A stretch of 43,912 bases of DNA, from the IMG/VR virus record IMGVR_UViG_3300043438_001982, positions 1-43,912 of that record. One strand, given 5' to 3'. The notes beneath the pieces were generated by a model. It searched no databases, was not told the DNA's origin, and saw nothing but the letters and a program-made list of their open reading frames with translations. Position numbers and translations under genes: made by a program. Positions 1 to 8,396 of this stretch are shown piece after piece (the first letter of the stretch is position 1; every line of letters begins with the position of its first letter). This DNA is from a virus.

Positions 1-1574
1 TATCTGTAAGCTCGGTCTTCTGCTTGGGCGTGGTCTGATGGTAAGAATGATAGGTCGTTCATAATAACCGCTTCAGCCGCAGTTAGTGTTATACCAACAC
101 CCGCAGCTTTAATGTTACCAACAAATACTTTTATCTTATCGTTTTCTTGAAAGGAATCCACACTATGTTGTCTCTCAGGTTTGGACATTGACCCATCCAC
201 TTTAACTGCCGCTTTACCAAAGTGTTCACATATTTTATTAAGTGAGTCGGTGAAGTTACAGAATATGATTACCTTCTTACCTTGTTCTACAATGTTCTCG
301 GCAAGTTCTATTGTCTGTGAAATTTTTTCATCGGCAATAACTTGACGTATCTTTGTTAATTTGGTGAATTGAACTGTAAGTGATTTTGACTCCTCGGGGT
401 TCTTATCGTACCAATCGTAATACTCACCCATAATTTCTTCATACATCTTAGATTTCAATCTAAGATATACTGGTGTAATAATCTTATCAGGTAAGTCAAG
501 TACGTTCTCTTTAAGTCGTCTTAGAGTAAGTCCTGAAGTTCGGTCTCTTAATTCTTCAAGATTTGATGCTCCCATAACATTCCACACTTTTCTACCACCA
601 ACGTTGAATTGGTATCCTTGACAGTATCTGATGGCATAAGCCATCCAGTTCTTGGCAACAGGAGATTCAATTAAACTTAATAGGTTGAAATAATCGATAG
701 GTCGAGAGGTCATCGGAGTACCTGTTAATAACCAAAGTCGGTCCACCTTTTTAACAAGGTCGTTAATTAGTTTTGTTCTTTGGGCTGTAGCATTTTTGAT
801 ATAGTGTGCCTCGTCAACGACCACCAAATCAAAATTGGCATCAAGAATCTGTGACTCACCTTTCTTTTTTGTATCATGAAAATTTTTAATAATGTCGTAG
901 TTTATAATAACAAAGTCCGCATCCGTACTGAAGTTCTTACCTTCAGCGATATAAACTGTTTTGTCTGAATAATTTTCAATCTCTCTTTTCCAGTTAATTT
1001 TTAAAGTTGCTGGACAAATGATTAATACTTTCTTAGAACCTGATTCTAATGCCGCTATAATCGTTGAGGTTGTTTTTCCAAGACCCATATCATCGGCAAG
1101 GATAAACTTCCTATTTTCAACTAACTTTTGAACGGCTTCTTTTTGATGTTCAAGTGGAGGACGGTGAGAATATTTGTCATAATTAATAACAACATCCTTT
1201 ACGGTATTGTCTTTAATGATTGCCGCTTTTGGTAACCAAAAATCATGTAGTTGTTCTGACTCGGATACTTTACCCCAAATATGAAACGCTTTTTCTTTGT
1301 CTGCGAGTAATTTTTCAACCCACACCTTTTCAGGTATTTCGGTCATAAGTTTATCGTCAGCAAGTTTCTGCGCGAAATATACGTCAAGTATTACCCACTT
1401 CTTTGCAACCTTAGGTTGTTTGTCGTGGTTATTAATAATGTATTCTGCCTGACTCCTTGTGGGGTAAAACCTTCTATTTACTTGAGACTTTCTTTTCAGT
1501 TCAATAAGATAGTTGTTTCCTCCTTCGTATCCCTCTAATAGGGTCATGGCTTTTGATTCTAAACTTGCATCCAT
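1..1574 (-). CDS. SNF2-family DNA helicase/translocase (3' end outside window)
   Basis: ATP-dependent DNA translocase of helicase superfamily 2. About 524 codons are visible from an ATG at 1574, and the reading frame runs off position 1. Seen motifs: an extra N-terminal region (residues 1-125) of unknown role; Walker A DDMGLGKT near residue 160; DEAH near 253; motif III LTGTP near 280; and motif VI in the form QAEDRAYR at the window edge, preceded by SDHA. GLGKT with DEAH and QAEDRAYR is the SNF2/SMARCAL1-like pattern rather than the RecG-like pattern expected of T4 UvsW. Its probable job is remodelling forks or recombination intermediates, alongside the phage UvsX encoded at 27098; this is inference. 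It is transcribed divergently from the gene at 1630, with 55 bp between them. Only the last helicase portion and C-terminus are missing. The family call is firm and the role is inferred. Confidence 0.93.
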   Translation of the reverse strand, partial: MDASLESKAMTLLEGYEGGNNYLIELKRKSQVNRRFYPTRSQAEYIINNHDKQPKVAKKWVILDVYFAQKLADDKLMTEIPEKVWVEKLLADKEKAFHIWGKVSESEQLHDFWLPKAAIIKDNTVKDVVINYDKYSHRPPLEHQKEAVQKLVENRKFILADDMGLGKTTSTIIAALESGSKKVLIICPATLKINWKREIENYSDKTVYIAEGKNFSTDADFVIINYDIIKNFHDTKKKGESQILDANFDLVVVDEAHYIKNATAQRTKLINDLVKKVDRLWLLTGTPMTSRPIDYFNLLSLIESPVAKNWMAYAIRYCQGYQFNVGGRKVWNVMGASNLEELRDRTSGLTLRRLKENVLDLPDKIITPVYLRLKSKMYEEIMGEYYDWYDKNPEESKSLTVQFTKLTKIRQVIADEKISQTIELAENIVEQGKKVIIFCNFTDSLNKICEHFGKAAVKVDGSMSKPERQHSVDSFQENDKIKVFVGNIKAAGVGITLTAAEAVIMNDLSFLPSDHAQAEDRAYR

Positions 1575-1616
1575 CTATAGGAAAAATATTTGATTTAAAT
1601 ATAGTTAATGTTTGAG

Positions 1617-1630
1617 TATTTATCAATATA
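1617..1630 (+). promoter_or_regulatory. Putative late promoter motif TATTTATCAATATA
   Basis: This copy matches the motif upstream of the sheath (4161) and tail tube (8358) genes: TATTTATCAATA. Here it directly abuts the ATG at 1630, whose A is the last base of the motif. Transcription from it would therefore be leaderless for this ORF, or would serve the next gene at 1955. Promoter function is inferred from recurrence before structural genes. Confidence 0.5.
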
Positions 1631-1953
1631 TGAAAATGTCACAGGAGCAAATAGAGAGAGCTATTAATAAAATGATTAATGTCATTAAACTAAATGATGT
1701 CTTAAGTGTTGATATTAAGGTATACCATTTAGATTTAGGTGTTAAATACGATTACTATTTAAACATTACATATGTTGTTCCCGATGATAGTGAGTTTTTA
1801 CGAAGTTCAAATATGAGATATTCTGATTACAATAAAATGACATGGAATAAAGAAATTCTCGATAATCTTAAAAATTATATGGGGATTGACACTTTAATTA
1901 ATAGTTCTGTTGTTATGTCTGAATCAAATTATCAAAAAATGAAAGATAAATAA
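1630..1953 (+). CDS. Hypothetical protein, 107 aa
   Basis: Not recognised. A small charged protein with an N-terminal amphipathic helix (SQEQIERAINKMINVIK) followed by alternating hydrophobic segments suggesting a beta-rich core. The open frame extends upstream to a TTG at 1612, but that codon lies across the TATTTAT motif. I prefer ATG 1630, or ATG 1636 two codons later. It ends 1 base before the gp14-like gene at 1955, so it is probably co-transcribed with the neck/tail-completion genes. By position it could be a neck or head-completion factor, but nothing in the sequence shows this. Confidence 0.6.
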   Translation: MKMSQEQIERAINKMINVIKLNDVLSVDIKVYHLDLGVKYDYYLNITYVVPDDSEFLRSSNMRYSDYNKMTWNKEILDNLKNYMGIDTLINSSVVMSESNYQKMKDK

Positions 1954-1954
1954 G

Positions 1955-2467
1955 ATGCAAAAGTTAGTACCAATTACAAGATTAGGTAAGTTCTTTGGAG
2001 CCGAAGATTACTCTCTCGACATCGGGATGGGTGAGGAGTGGTTATTAGGTGATATGAACTTCACCATAGTATTGTATCGTATTGATAGATATAAAACCAA
2101 AACTGATGATGTTTACGGTGAGGTAACTGAAGACGGTATCCAATTTATGTCCCCTGTTGAATTACAAGGTTTAGTTCAGGTCATGGCACCTGCACATAAA
2201 TCATTAGGTAATTCAAAAATTGAACAACAAGAGCCAGGTAACATGAAATTCTCTATTTACCAAAAGACCCTTGATGATATGGGTGTTGAAATATTCCAAG
2301 GAGATTATATTGGATATTATGAAACGGAGGACAGAGTAAGATATTATGTGGTGTCTGATGACGGATTTGTTAAGTCAGATAATAAACACACTTATGGTGG
2401 ATACAAACCTTTCTATAGAAGTGTTATCGCAACATACGTAAGTGAAAACGAATTTAGAGGAATATAA
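1955..2467 (+). CDS. Neck protein, gp14-like
   Basis: 170 aa. In T4, gp13 and gp14 form the neck that closes the filled head and receives the tail. The C-terminal half carries the gp14-type pattern: an aromatic/hydrophobic strand, then QGDYIGYYE, a variable stretch, and KPFYRSVIATYV. T4 gp14 has GDLIYFP ... DPFYQLG at the same relative place. The protein is shorter than T4 gp14 (256 aa). The downstream neighbour but one is gp15-like and the sheath follows, which keeps T4 gene order. Its stop overlaps the next start as TAATG, indicating translational coupling. The assignment rests on motif resemblance and synteny, not on an alignment; another head-tail connector of similar beta fold is possible. 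Confidence 0.5.
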   Translation: MQKLVPITRLGKFFGAEDYSLDIGMGEEWLLGDMNFTIVLYRIDRYKTKTDDVYGEVTEDGIQFMSPVELQGLVQVMAPAHKSLGNSKIEQQEPGNMKFSIYQKTLDDMGVEIFQGDYIGYYETEDRVRYYVVSDDGFVKSDNKHTYGGYKPFYRSVIATYVSENEFRGI

Positions 2468-2880
2468 TGAAAGTAATTATAACGGGGTCTCAGTTTGATT
2501 CTATCTTTATTGGTAAGAAAGTTATGGTGTATTATAATTTACATAAACATACCTTCTCAGTTACATATGACAGTAAAGTAATATTACACGCCGACTATGT
2601 TAAATTAGGTGATGTTGAGTTCAGAGTTAGAAAAGGTGGGAACGAAAGAGTTCGACAACAAAAGAGTAAGAACGTACACGCCTTTGTTATTGGGAGATTA
2701 TTAGACTATTGTGAATACCCTTGTGACGATATACCATCACCATCATCCGATAAGATTGTAACCTATAATCCGTACAAACACAATTCGTTTATATATAAAG
2801 ACAGTGAAGAACCTGTATATAACGCCAAAGAGGTTGATATGATAAATTCACAAAATAAACTATTTGTAGTTAAAGAATAA
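2467..2880 (+). CDS. Hypothetical protein, 137 aa, in neck gene cluster
   Basis: No family recognised with confidence. The N-terminal half looks beta-rich (YYNLHKHTFSVTYDSKVILHADYV) and is followed by a KNVHAFVIG segment and a C-terminal stretch rich in Tyr, Asn and Pro. The KNVHAFV-type segment feels familiar from phage proteins of unknown function, but I cannot name a family. There is no signal peptide or membrane segment. It is coupled at both ends by TAATG overlaps with the gp14-like and gp15-like genes, so it is made in the same unit and may be a small virion or assembly protein. Role unknown. Confidence 0.7.
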   Translation: MKVIITGSQFDSIFIGKKVMVYYNLHKHTFSVTYDSKVILHADYVKLGDVEFRVRKGGNERVRQQKSKNVHAFVIGRLLDYCEYPCDDIPSPSSDKIVTYNPYKHNSFIYKDSEEPVYNAKEVDMINSQNKLFVVKE

Positions 2881-3923
2881 TGCCATTACCAAGAAACATA
2901 GTTAAACCAACATTACCATTAGTACCTCAGAAGACATTATCTGCTCGTAGGGAACAGTTGTTGGAGTATATTAATGAAGACGGAACTTACTTACCTAAGT
3001 CGGTATTACATGCCGATTTGGATAGGGGTATGTTGGATTTTGTTAAGGGAGATTTAGAAGTTATTACTGCGGGTAAAGTTGTACCCATGGTTGATATTAT
3101 AATCACAACTCAAAACTGGGCTCAGTATGTTGAGACCGCTTTATTCGTTGATTTAGATTATAACCCTTCACCACCATTTATTACTGTAGTGAGAAGTCCT
3201 GAAGTAAAGTTTGGAACTAACCCATCGTTACAATACACTATACCAAATAGAAAACAATTTTATTATGCCTCGGTTCCGACATGGAATGGTAACCAACAAG
3301 GTATGGATATCTACACGATACCCCAACCTGTACCTGTAGACATTAATTACAGCGTTAAAATTATTTGTAATAGAATGAGAGAACTTAACCAACTGAATAA
3401 AGTGGTTATGCAAAAATTCTCATCAAGACAAGCCTATACCTTTATTAAAGGTCAATACGTTCCAATCATAATGAGTAATGTTTCTGATGAATCACAAATG
3501 AGTTTAGATTCAAGAAAGTATTATGTTCAAAGTTATGACTTCACAATGTTAGGTTACTTAATTGACGAAGAGGAGTTTGAAGTTAAACCAGCAATTGCTC
3601 GAGTTGCTCAGATAATGGAACTTGATACTTCAACATTAAGTAGAAGACGTGATAGAAACTTATTAAGTGTTAATGAATTTTTATCAAACTTTTTATATGT
3701 TGTTGGTAATACAAGTTTAAGTGATGTAGTTCCTTACACCGCGAACTTAACTTGGGCCGATTCCACAAACGTTGAGTCTTACGATGTTTATATTAACGAA
3801 GATTTTTATGGTACCGACGTTCAGAAAATTCAAATAACAACAAACGATGTATTAAGGATTGATATTGTTAAAACTGACGACACTCAAGAATCAAATATTA
3901 AGTTTGATAATATCTTGGTTTAA
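2880..3923 (+). CDS. Tail completion / sheath stabiliser protein, gp15-like
   Basis: 347 aa. T4 gp15 caps the tail tube and sheath and forms the head-tail joining surface. The central part resembles gp15 in its order of elements: a strand-rich region with an NPSPPFITVVR segment, then PVPVDINYSVKIICNRMRELN followed by a helix, then YVPIIMSNVSDESQMSLDSRKYYVQSYDFTMLGYL (residues ~198-232). That last part parallels the SAAIDEAIDGDNLSRRR...WSLTFEVNGWMY region of T4 gp15. The last ~65 residues (NLTWADSTNVESYDVYIN...) look like a small fibronectin-III/Ig-type domain absent from T4 gp15. The sheath gene lies just downstream, but the terminase genes that separate 15 and 18 in T4 are missing here. Its stop overlaps the convergent stop of the RHH gene. 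Confidence 0.65.
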   Translation: MPLPRNIVKPTLPLVPQKTLSARREQLLEYINEDGTYLPKSVLHADLDRGMLDFVKGDLEVITAGKVVPMVDIIITTQNWAQYVETALFVDLDYNPSPPFITVVRSPEVKFGTNPSLQYTIPNRKQFYYASVPTWNGNQQGMDIYTIPQPVPVDINYSVKIICNRMRELNQLNKVVMQKFSSRQAYTFIKGQYVPIIMSNVSDESQMSLDSRKYYVQSYDFTMLGYLIDEEEFEVKPAIARVAQIMELDTSTLSRRRDRNLLSVNEFLSNFLYVVGNTSLSDVVPYTANLTWADSTNVESYDVYINEDFYGTDVQKIQITTNDVLRIDIVKTDDTQESNIKFDNILV

Positions 3924-4081
3924 TCTTCTCCGTAGATATCTTTCTTTTCTTTACACTTGTCGAGTATCAAATTTTCCAAAAATTTATAAATCTTCATTCC
4001 ACGTTTCTCACAGTACTTTTTTAGTATTTCGTGTACCTCAGGGTCTATTTTAATGTTCTTGATTTCTTTCTTTGTTTTCAT
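3920..4081 (-). CDS. Small ribbon-helix-helix regulator, 53 aa
   Basis: A short gene read on the opposite strand to its neighbours. It begins MKTKKEIKNIKIDPEVHEIL and continues with KKYCEKRG, KIYKFLENLIL, then a Lys-rich tail. The pattern is that of ribbon-helix-helix DNA-binding proteins: a short beta strand (NIKIDPEV), helix A (EILKKYCEKRG), a turn, and helix B (KFLENLILDK). Such proteins bind operators as dimers and often repress their own gene. The last 4 bases overlap the end of the gp15-like gene in a convergent arrangement. An 8-bp direct repeat immediately upstream of the ATG is a candidate operator. It may be an early regulator within a late-gene block; function inferred from fold only. 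Confidence 0.75.
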   Translation of the reverse strand: MKTKKEIKNIKIDPEVHEILKKYCEKRGMKIYKFLENLILDKCKEKKDIYGED

Positions 4082-4100
4082 AGGTAGAAAAAAGGTAGAA
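4082..4100. repeat. Direct repeat AGGTAGAA x2, candidate RHH operator
   Basis: Two perfect copies of AGGTAGAA (4082-4089 and 4093-4100) separated by AAA, an 11-bp period of about one helical turn. They lie directly next to the start codon of the minus-strand RHH gene. Tandem half-sites with this kind of period are typical of RHH-protein operators. Autoregulation is an inference. Confidence 0.4.
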
Positions 4101-4160
4101 TTTATTCATACCGTTTACAAATACATATTGGAAAGTCAAGTTTTTTGTGGTAGTAATGAA

Positions 4161-4172
4161 TATTTATCAATA
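4161..4172 (+). promoter_or_regulatory. Putative late promoter motif TATTTATCAATA (sheath)
   Basis: Matches the motif found before the other tail units. It ends 30 bp before the sheath ATG at 4203. The leader between them is AT-rich with no purine-rich Shine-Dalgarno block. Confidence 0.55.
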
Positions 4173-4202
4173 AAATAAATCTGCAATAGAATTAATTAAA
4201 TA

Positions 4203-7200
4203 ATGGCAACAGCACAAGCAAATCAAAAAGTTTTTGTATCACCTGGAGTATACACGTCTGAAACGGACTTATCTTTCGTAGCACAGAGTGTGGGGGTTAC
4301 AACCTTAGGGTTAGTAGGGGAAACACTTAAAGGTCCTGCCTTTGAACCTGTTTTTATAACTAACTACGACGAGTTCCAAGCATACTTTGGAGGAACCGAA
4401 CCAACTAAATTTATCAATACACAAATTCCAAAATACGAAGCGGCCTATATCGCTAAGTCATATTTACAACAATCTAACCAATTGTTTGTGACAAGAGTGT
4501 TAGGTTTGTCGGGATATGATGCGGGTCCATCTTGGAGTATTAGAGTTACTGCCAATGTTGACCCACTAACTATTGGTCTTATTGCACCAACAGGTGGAAC
4601 AGTGTTTACTGCAACATTTACAGGAGCATCTTCAGCGAGTACAGTATCGTTTGTTACTGCATTACCAACGGATATCCAAAACAATTTAAACGTAGAATAT
4701 AGATTATCTGATGGTAGTACTTCTACTTACCAACAAGATTTCAATGCTAACTTAAGTGAAATTATTGACGACACAACTTTATCTGCAACGACAGTCGCTT
4801 TCTATGGTTCAATACCTTCACCTGATTATTGGAATTTAGTAAGTCAGTATTCTAACCAACTTAACGTATTTGGTTCTGAAAGTAATAACTTAGACACTAA
4901 CGATTTAAGTTCAGATGCTAACGACCCTTGGTATTATGCAACATTCACTAATGACCCTGATTTAGGAAATGATTATGAAGGTTATTCGTTCTACTATAAT
5001 GTATCTTCATTAACTAATAATAATGACGGTACTTTCACAGGTCAGATAACAGGTGAAGTTTTTAGTTTCACAGGAACTGCTTATAGCGAATACAACAACA
5101 TGGTTGTTGCTACATTACGTTCAAGAGGTATCTCATTATATTCTACAAACGCAGAACTTAATCAACACGGACCTGTTTATGAGGTTGGTATTAATTATAC
5201 AACTGGAGCTTTTGAACCAAACAATGTTCAATTAATTGCAACAGGTCAATATTCAGGGGTGACTAATTTACCTTATGAAGGTTTCTTACTTTCAGGTGTT
5301 ACTAAAGACGGTGATAGTTTCTCATTTGAAACATCTCTATCTGCTGCTTCTCCTAAGTATTTAACTAAAGTATTAGGTATTGATAACTTTGGTAAGGCAA
5401 GAAACGAAGTTCCTGTATTTGTTGAGGAGATTTATCCTGGTTCTTTGAATTATGCTTACAACCAAGGATATATTAAAGGTATTAATCCTGAGTTAGTAGC
5501 GTTAGATGATGCTAGAAGTCAAAACACTCAGTCAATCGCTTATAAAGTTGAAAAATATCAATCACCTGAAACTCCGTTCTTAGTATCTGAGTTAAGAGGT
5601 AATAAAGTATTCAGATTATTTAAATTCATCTCAATATCTGACGGTGATGCGGCTAACGTTGAAATCAAAATTTCAATCGCTAACCTATCATTTAATAACA
5701 TGACATTTGATGTGTTAGTAAGAAACTTCTTTGATACAGATTCAAACCCTGTAGTTATCGAAAAATTCACTAACTGTAATATGGACCCTAACTCTAACAA
5801 CTTCGTTGCTAAGAAAATTGGTTCATCAAACGGTGAATACGCATTAATCTCTAAATTTATAATGGTTGAATTATCTGATGAGGCTCCTATCGACGCAATT
5901 CCTTGTGGATTCTACGGATACACTCAAAGAGAATATGAGTCAACTGCGAATATTTCACCAGTACCTAAATTTAAAACTAAATATTATTTCCCAGGTGAGG
6001 TTGTTTTAAACCCTCCATTTGGAACAAGTGCAAATGCAACTGAATCTGCGGGTGATATTGTAAGAAGAGCTTACTTAGGATTCTCAAGTCAATTTGGTAT
6101 TGATGAATCATTCTTAACTTATAAAGGTAGACAAAATCCATCAAATTGGGTTGGTTCAGCATTACCTATCGACGGTCTTGCTTGGAATTACTTAAGTAAA
6201 GGATTCCATATGGACTCAGGTGCAACTGTGGTTACAATCGCAAACTCTTTCCAAACAAGTGGTCAAACTGCTTTTGAATGTGGAGTTGCTGATTTTAGAA
6301 CAGACCCTGAAAGTCAAGAAAACCCTTACTACTTCATCTACTCAAGAAAATATACATTATGTTTTGCTGGAGGATTTGACGGATGGGATGTTTATAGAGA
6401 GTTTAGAACTAACCAAGACAGATTCCAATTAGGTTCTAACGGTTACTTAGCAGGTACATCACCTTCATCAAGATACCCAACGGCAAACGGTGAAGGATTA
6501 TTCAAGAGAATTATTGTACAAAACAATACTCAGGATTTTGCAAACACTGATTACTACGCATACTTACTTGGTATCTTAACATTCTCTAACCCTGAAGCTA
6601 CAAACATTAACGTGTTTGCAACTACAGCAATCGATTATTTTAACAACTCAAACTTAGTTGAGGAAGCAATTGAAATGGTACAGTTCCAAAGAGCTGACTC
6701 TGTTTACATTGCAACAACTCCTGACTACTTAATGTATACACCAGATGGTACAAATCCTCAAGATATCATCTACCCACAAGAGGCGGTTGATAACTTAGAT
6801 AACACAGGAATTGACTCTAACTACACGGCAACCTACTACCCATGGATTTTAGTAAGAGATACTGTAAACAATACACAAATCTACTTACCTCCAACAGGTG
6901 AAGTTTGTAGAAACTTAGCGTTAACAGATAACATTGCATTCCCATGGTTCGCATCAGCGGGTTACACAAGAGGTCTTGTGAACTCAATTAAGGCGAGAAC
7001 TAAGTTGACTCAAGAAGATAGAGACACATTATACCAAGGTAGAATTAACCCTATCGCAACCTTCTCTGATGTAGGAACTGTAATTTGGGGTAACAAAACG
7101 TTACAAGTTGCTGACACAGCACTTAACAGATTGAACGTAAGAAGATTATTACTTCAAGCTCGTAAGTTGATTTCAGCGGTAGCGGTAAGATTATTGTTCG

Positions 7201-7436
7201 AACAAAACGACCAAATCGTTAGACAACAATTCTTAGACAGTGTTAACCCAATCTTAGATTCAATTAGAAGAGACAGAGGTTTATACGACTTCCGTGTAAC
7301 AGTTTCTTCAACACCTGAAGACTTAGACAGAAACACATTAGTAGGTAAAATCTACTTAAAACCAACGAAAGCGTTAGAATTCATCGACATTGAATTCTTC
7401 ATTACTCCGACAGGAGCTTCGTTCGAGAATATTTAA
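4203..7436 (+). CDS. 18: Tail sheath protein, gp18-like
   Basis: 1077 aa contractile sheath subunit. The N-terminus VFVSPGVYTSETDLSF is the classic sheath opening, and the C-terminus (last ~180 residues) has the conserved sheath core ending in LDRNTLVGKIYLKPTKALEF and IDIEFFITPTGASFENI, which forms the handshake strands and the inner tube-facing domain. A middle segment near residue 520 (EKFTNCNMDPNSNNFVAKKIG) also matches gp18-type sheaths. T4 gp18 is about 659 aa, so roughly 400 residues are extra. Most of the excess lies between residues ~120 and 450 and looks like Ser/Thr/Asn-rich surface beta domains. The gene starts a transcription unit preceded by a TATTTAT motif, and a GC hairpin follows the stop. 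Confidence 0.95.
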   Translation: MATAQANQKVFVSPGVYTSETDLSFVAQSVGVTTLGLVGETLKGPAFEPVFITNYDEFQAYFGGTEPTKFINTQIPKYEAAYIAKSYLQQSNQLFVTRVLGLSGYDAGPSWSIRVTANVDPLTIGLIAPTGGTVFTATFTGASSASTVSFVTALPTDIQNNLNVEYRLSDGSTSTYQQDFNANLSEIIDDTTLSATTVAFYGSIPSPDYWNLVSQYSNQLNVFGSESNNLDTNDLSSDANDPWYYATFTNDPDLGNDYEGYSFYYNVSSLTNNNDGTFTGQITGEVFSFTGTAYSEYNNMVVATLRSRGISLYSTNAELNQHGPVYEVGINYTTGAFEPNNVQLIATGQYSGVTNLPYEGFLLSGVTKDGDSFSFETSLSAASPKYLTKVLGIDNFGKARNEVPVFVEEIYPGSLNYAYNQGYIKGINPELVALDDARSQNTQSIAYKVEKYQSPETPFLVSELRGNKVFRLFKFISISDGDAANVEIKISIANLSFNNMTFDVLVRNFFDTDSNPVVIEKFTNCNMDPNSNNFVAKKIGSSNGEYALISKFIMVELSDEAPIDAIPCGFYGYTQREYESTANISPVPKFKTKYYFPGEVVLNPPFGTSANATESAGDIVRRAYLGFSSQFGIDESFLTYKGRQNPSNWVGSALPIDGLAWNYLSKGFHMDSGATVVTIANSFQTSGQTAFECGVADFRTDPESQENPYYFIYSRKYTLCFAGGFDGWDVYREFRTNQDRFQLGSNGYLAGTSPSSRYPTANGEGLFKRIIVQNNTQDFANTDYYAYLLGILTFSNPEATNINVFATTAIDYFNNSNLVEEAIEMVQFQRADSVYIATTPDYLMYTPDGTNPQDIIYPQEAVDNLDNTGIDSNYTATYYPWILVRDTVNNTQIYLPPTGEVCRNLALTDNIAFPWFASAGYTRGLVNSIKARTKLTQEDRDTLYQGRINPIATFSDVGTVIWGNKTLQVADTALNRLNVRRLLLQARKLISAVAVRLLFEQNDQIVRQQFLDSVNPILDSIRRDRGLYDFRVTVSSTPEDLDRNTLVGKIYLKPTKALEFIDIEFFITPTGASFENI

Positions 7437-7443
7437 TAACAAC

Positions 7444-7466
7444 GGGGGGAATAAACTCCCCCCTTT
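7444..7466 (+). terminator. GC hairpin after sheath gene
   Basis: GGGGGG (7444-7449), loop AATAAACT, CCCCCC (7458-7463), then TTT. A stable stem but a short T tract, and the next ATG is only 7 bp further on. It may attenuate or only partly terminate, or protect the sheath mRNA 3' end. Confidence 0.5.
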
Positions 7467-7472
7467 AGCCAA

Positions 7473-8300
7473 ATGAGAAAAAAATTAACAGAAGGATTTA
7501 AAGGTGAAGGTACACCAGACATGAAATATTATGCGTTTGATTGGGACGATAATATTGTTCACATGCCAACAAAGATAATTGTCAAAAGTGAAGACGGGGA
7601 GGAGATTGGAATGTCGACTGACGATTTTGCGGAACACAGACATCATTTAGGTAAAGAACCTTTTGAATATAAAGGTGAGACTATTGTAGGTTATGGTGAT
7701 AAACCATTTAGAAATTTTAAAACTGAAGGCGATAAGGATTTTATAATCGATTCGATGAGGGCTAAAGAAGGTCCAGCATTCAACGATTTTAGAGAGGCAA
7801 TCAATAACGGGTCGATTTTTTCTATAATCACCGCGAGAGGTCACAACCCAAACACGCTGAAACAAGCGGTTTATAATTACATCATAAATGATTATAATGG
7901 TATTAGTAAAGATGAGTTAGTTAAAAACCTTAAAAAATACAGAACGTTTGTGGACGAAGACGATATGAGTGATGAAGAATTAATCAAAACTTATTTAAAC
8001 CTCAACAAATACCATCCAGTTTCGTTCGGAGATGAGGCGGGGGCGGTGAATCCTGAAGAAGCCAAGGTAGAAGCAATGGAAGAGTTTGTAACTTATATTA
8101 GAGGACTTGCATCAACTTTAAATAAGAAAGCTTTTTTAAAGAATGATATTAATAATAATTTTATTCCTAGTGAGCCATCTATAGGCTTTTCAGATGATGA
8201 CCCTAAGAATATAGAAGTAATGAAAAAACATTTTAAAGATAAACCAGATAATATAGTAAGAACTTATTCTACAGCTGGAGGCACTAAAAAGGAAGTCTAG
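7473..8300 (+). CDS. HAD-superfamily phosphatase-like protein
   Basis: 275 aa. HAD hydrolases use an aspartate nucleophile to remove phosphate from small molecules, proteins or nucleic-acid ends. Seen: motif I FDWDDNI, with Asp23 (nucleophile) and Asp25; motif II as SIITARG at about residue 115-121; and an acidic motif IV as IGFSDDDPKNIEVMKKHF at about residue 238-255. The DWDDN form replaces the usual DxDxT/V. A long cap-like insertion sits between motifs I and II. It lies between the sheath and tube genes, where T4 has nothing. Possible roles are DNA/RNA 3'-phosphatase (as in T4 Pnk), nucleotide phosphatase, or virion-associated enzyme; none can be chosen from the sequence. The fold call is good and the substrate unknown. 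Confidence 0.8.
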   Translation: MRKKLTEGFKGEGTPDMKYYAFDWDDNIVHMPTKIIVKSEDGEEIGMSTDDFAEHRHHLGKEPFEYKGETIVGYGDKPFRNFKTEGDKDFIIDSMRAKEGPAFNDFREAINNGSIFSIITARGHNPNTLKQAVYNYIINDYNGISKDELVKNLKKYRTFVDEDDMSDEELIKTYLNLNKYHPVSFGDEAGAVNPEEAKVEAMEEFVTYIRGLASTLNKKAFLKNDINNNFIPSEPSIGFSDDDPKNIEVMKKHFKDKPDNIVRTYSTAGGTKKEV

Positions 8301-8357
8301 TTAAAGAATACCGTTTTTAAAATTTTAAGTAAATAGAAAAATTTTTCAAACGAGATA

Positions 8358-8371
8358 TATTTATCAATATA
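8358..8371 (+). promoter_or_regulatory. Putative late promoter motif TATTTATCAATATA (tail tube)
   Basis: Same 12-base core as before the sheath gene, ending 25 bp upstream of the tail tube ATG. The leader is A-rich and lacks a Shine-Dalgarno sequence. Confidence 0.55.
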
Positions 8372-8396
8372 AACATAGAAACAAAATTTAAATAAT

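Noticed and set aside
3859-4053. Plus-strand ORF after the gp15-like gene
   Set aside because: It overlaps the gp15-like C-terminus and lies opposite the RHH gene, whose protein has a recognisable fold; the plus-strand translation looks random.
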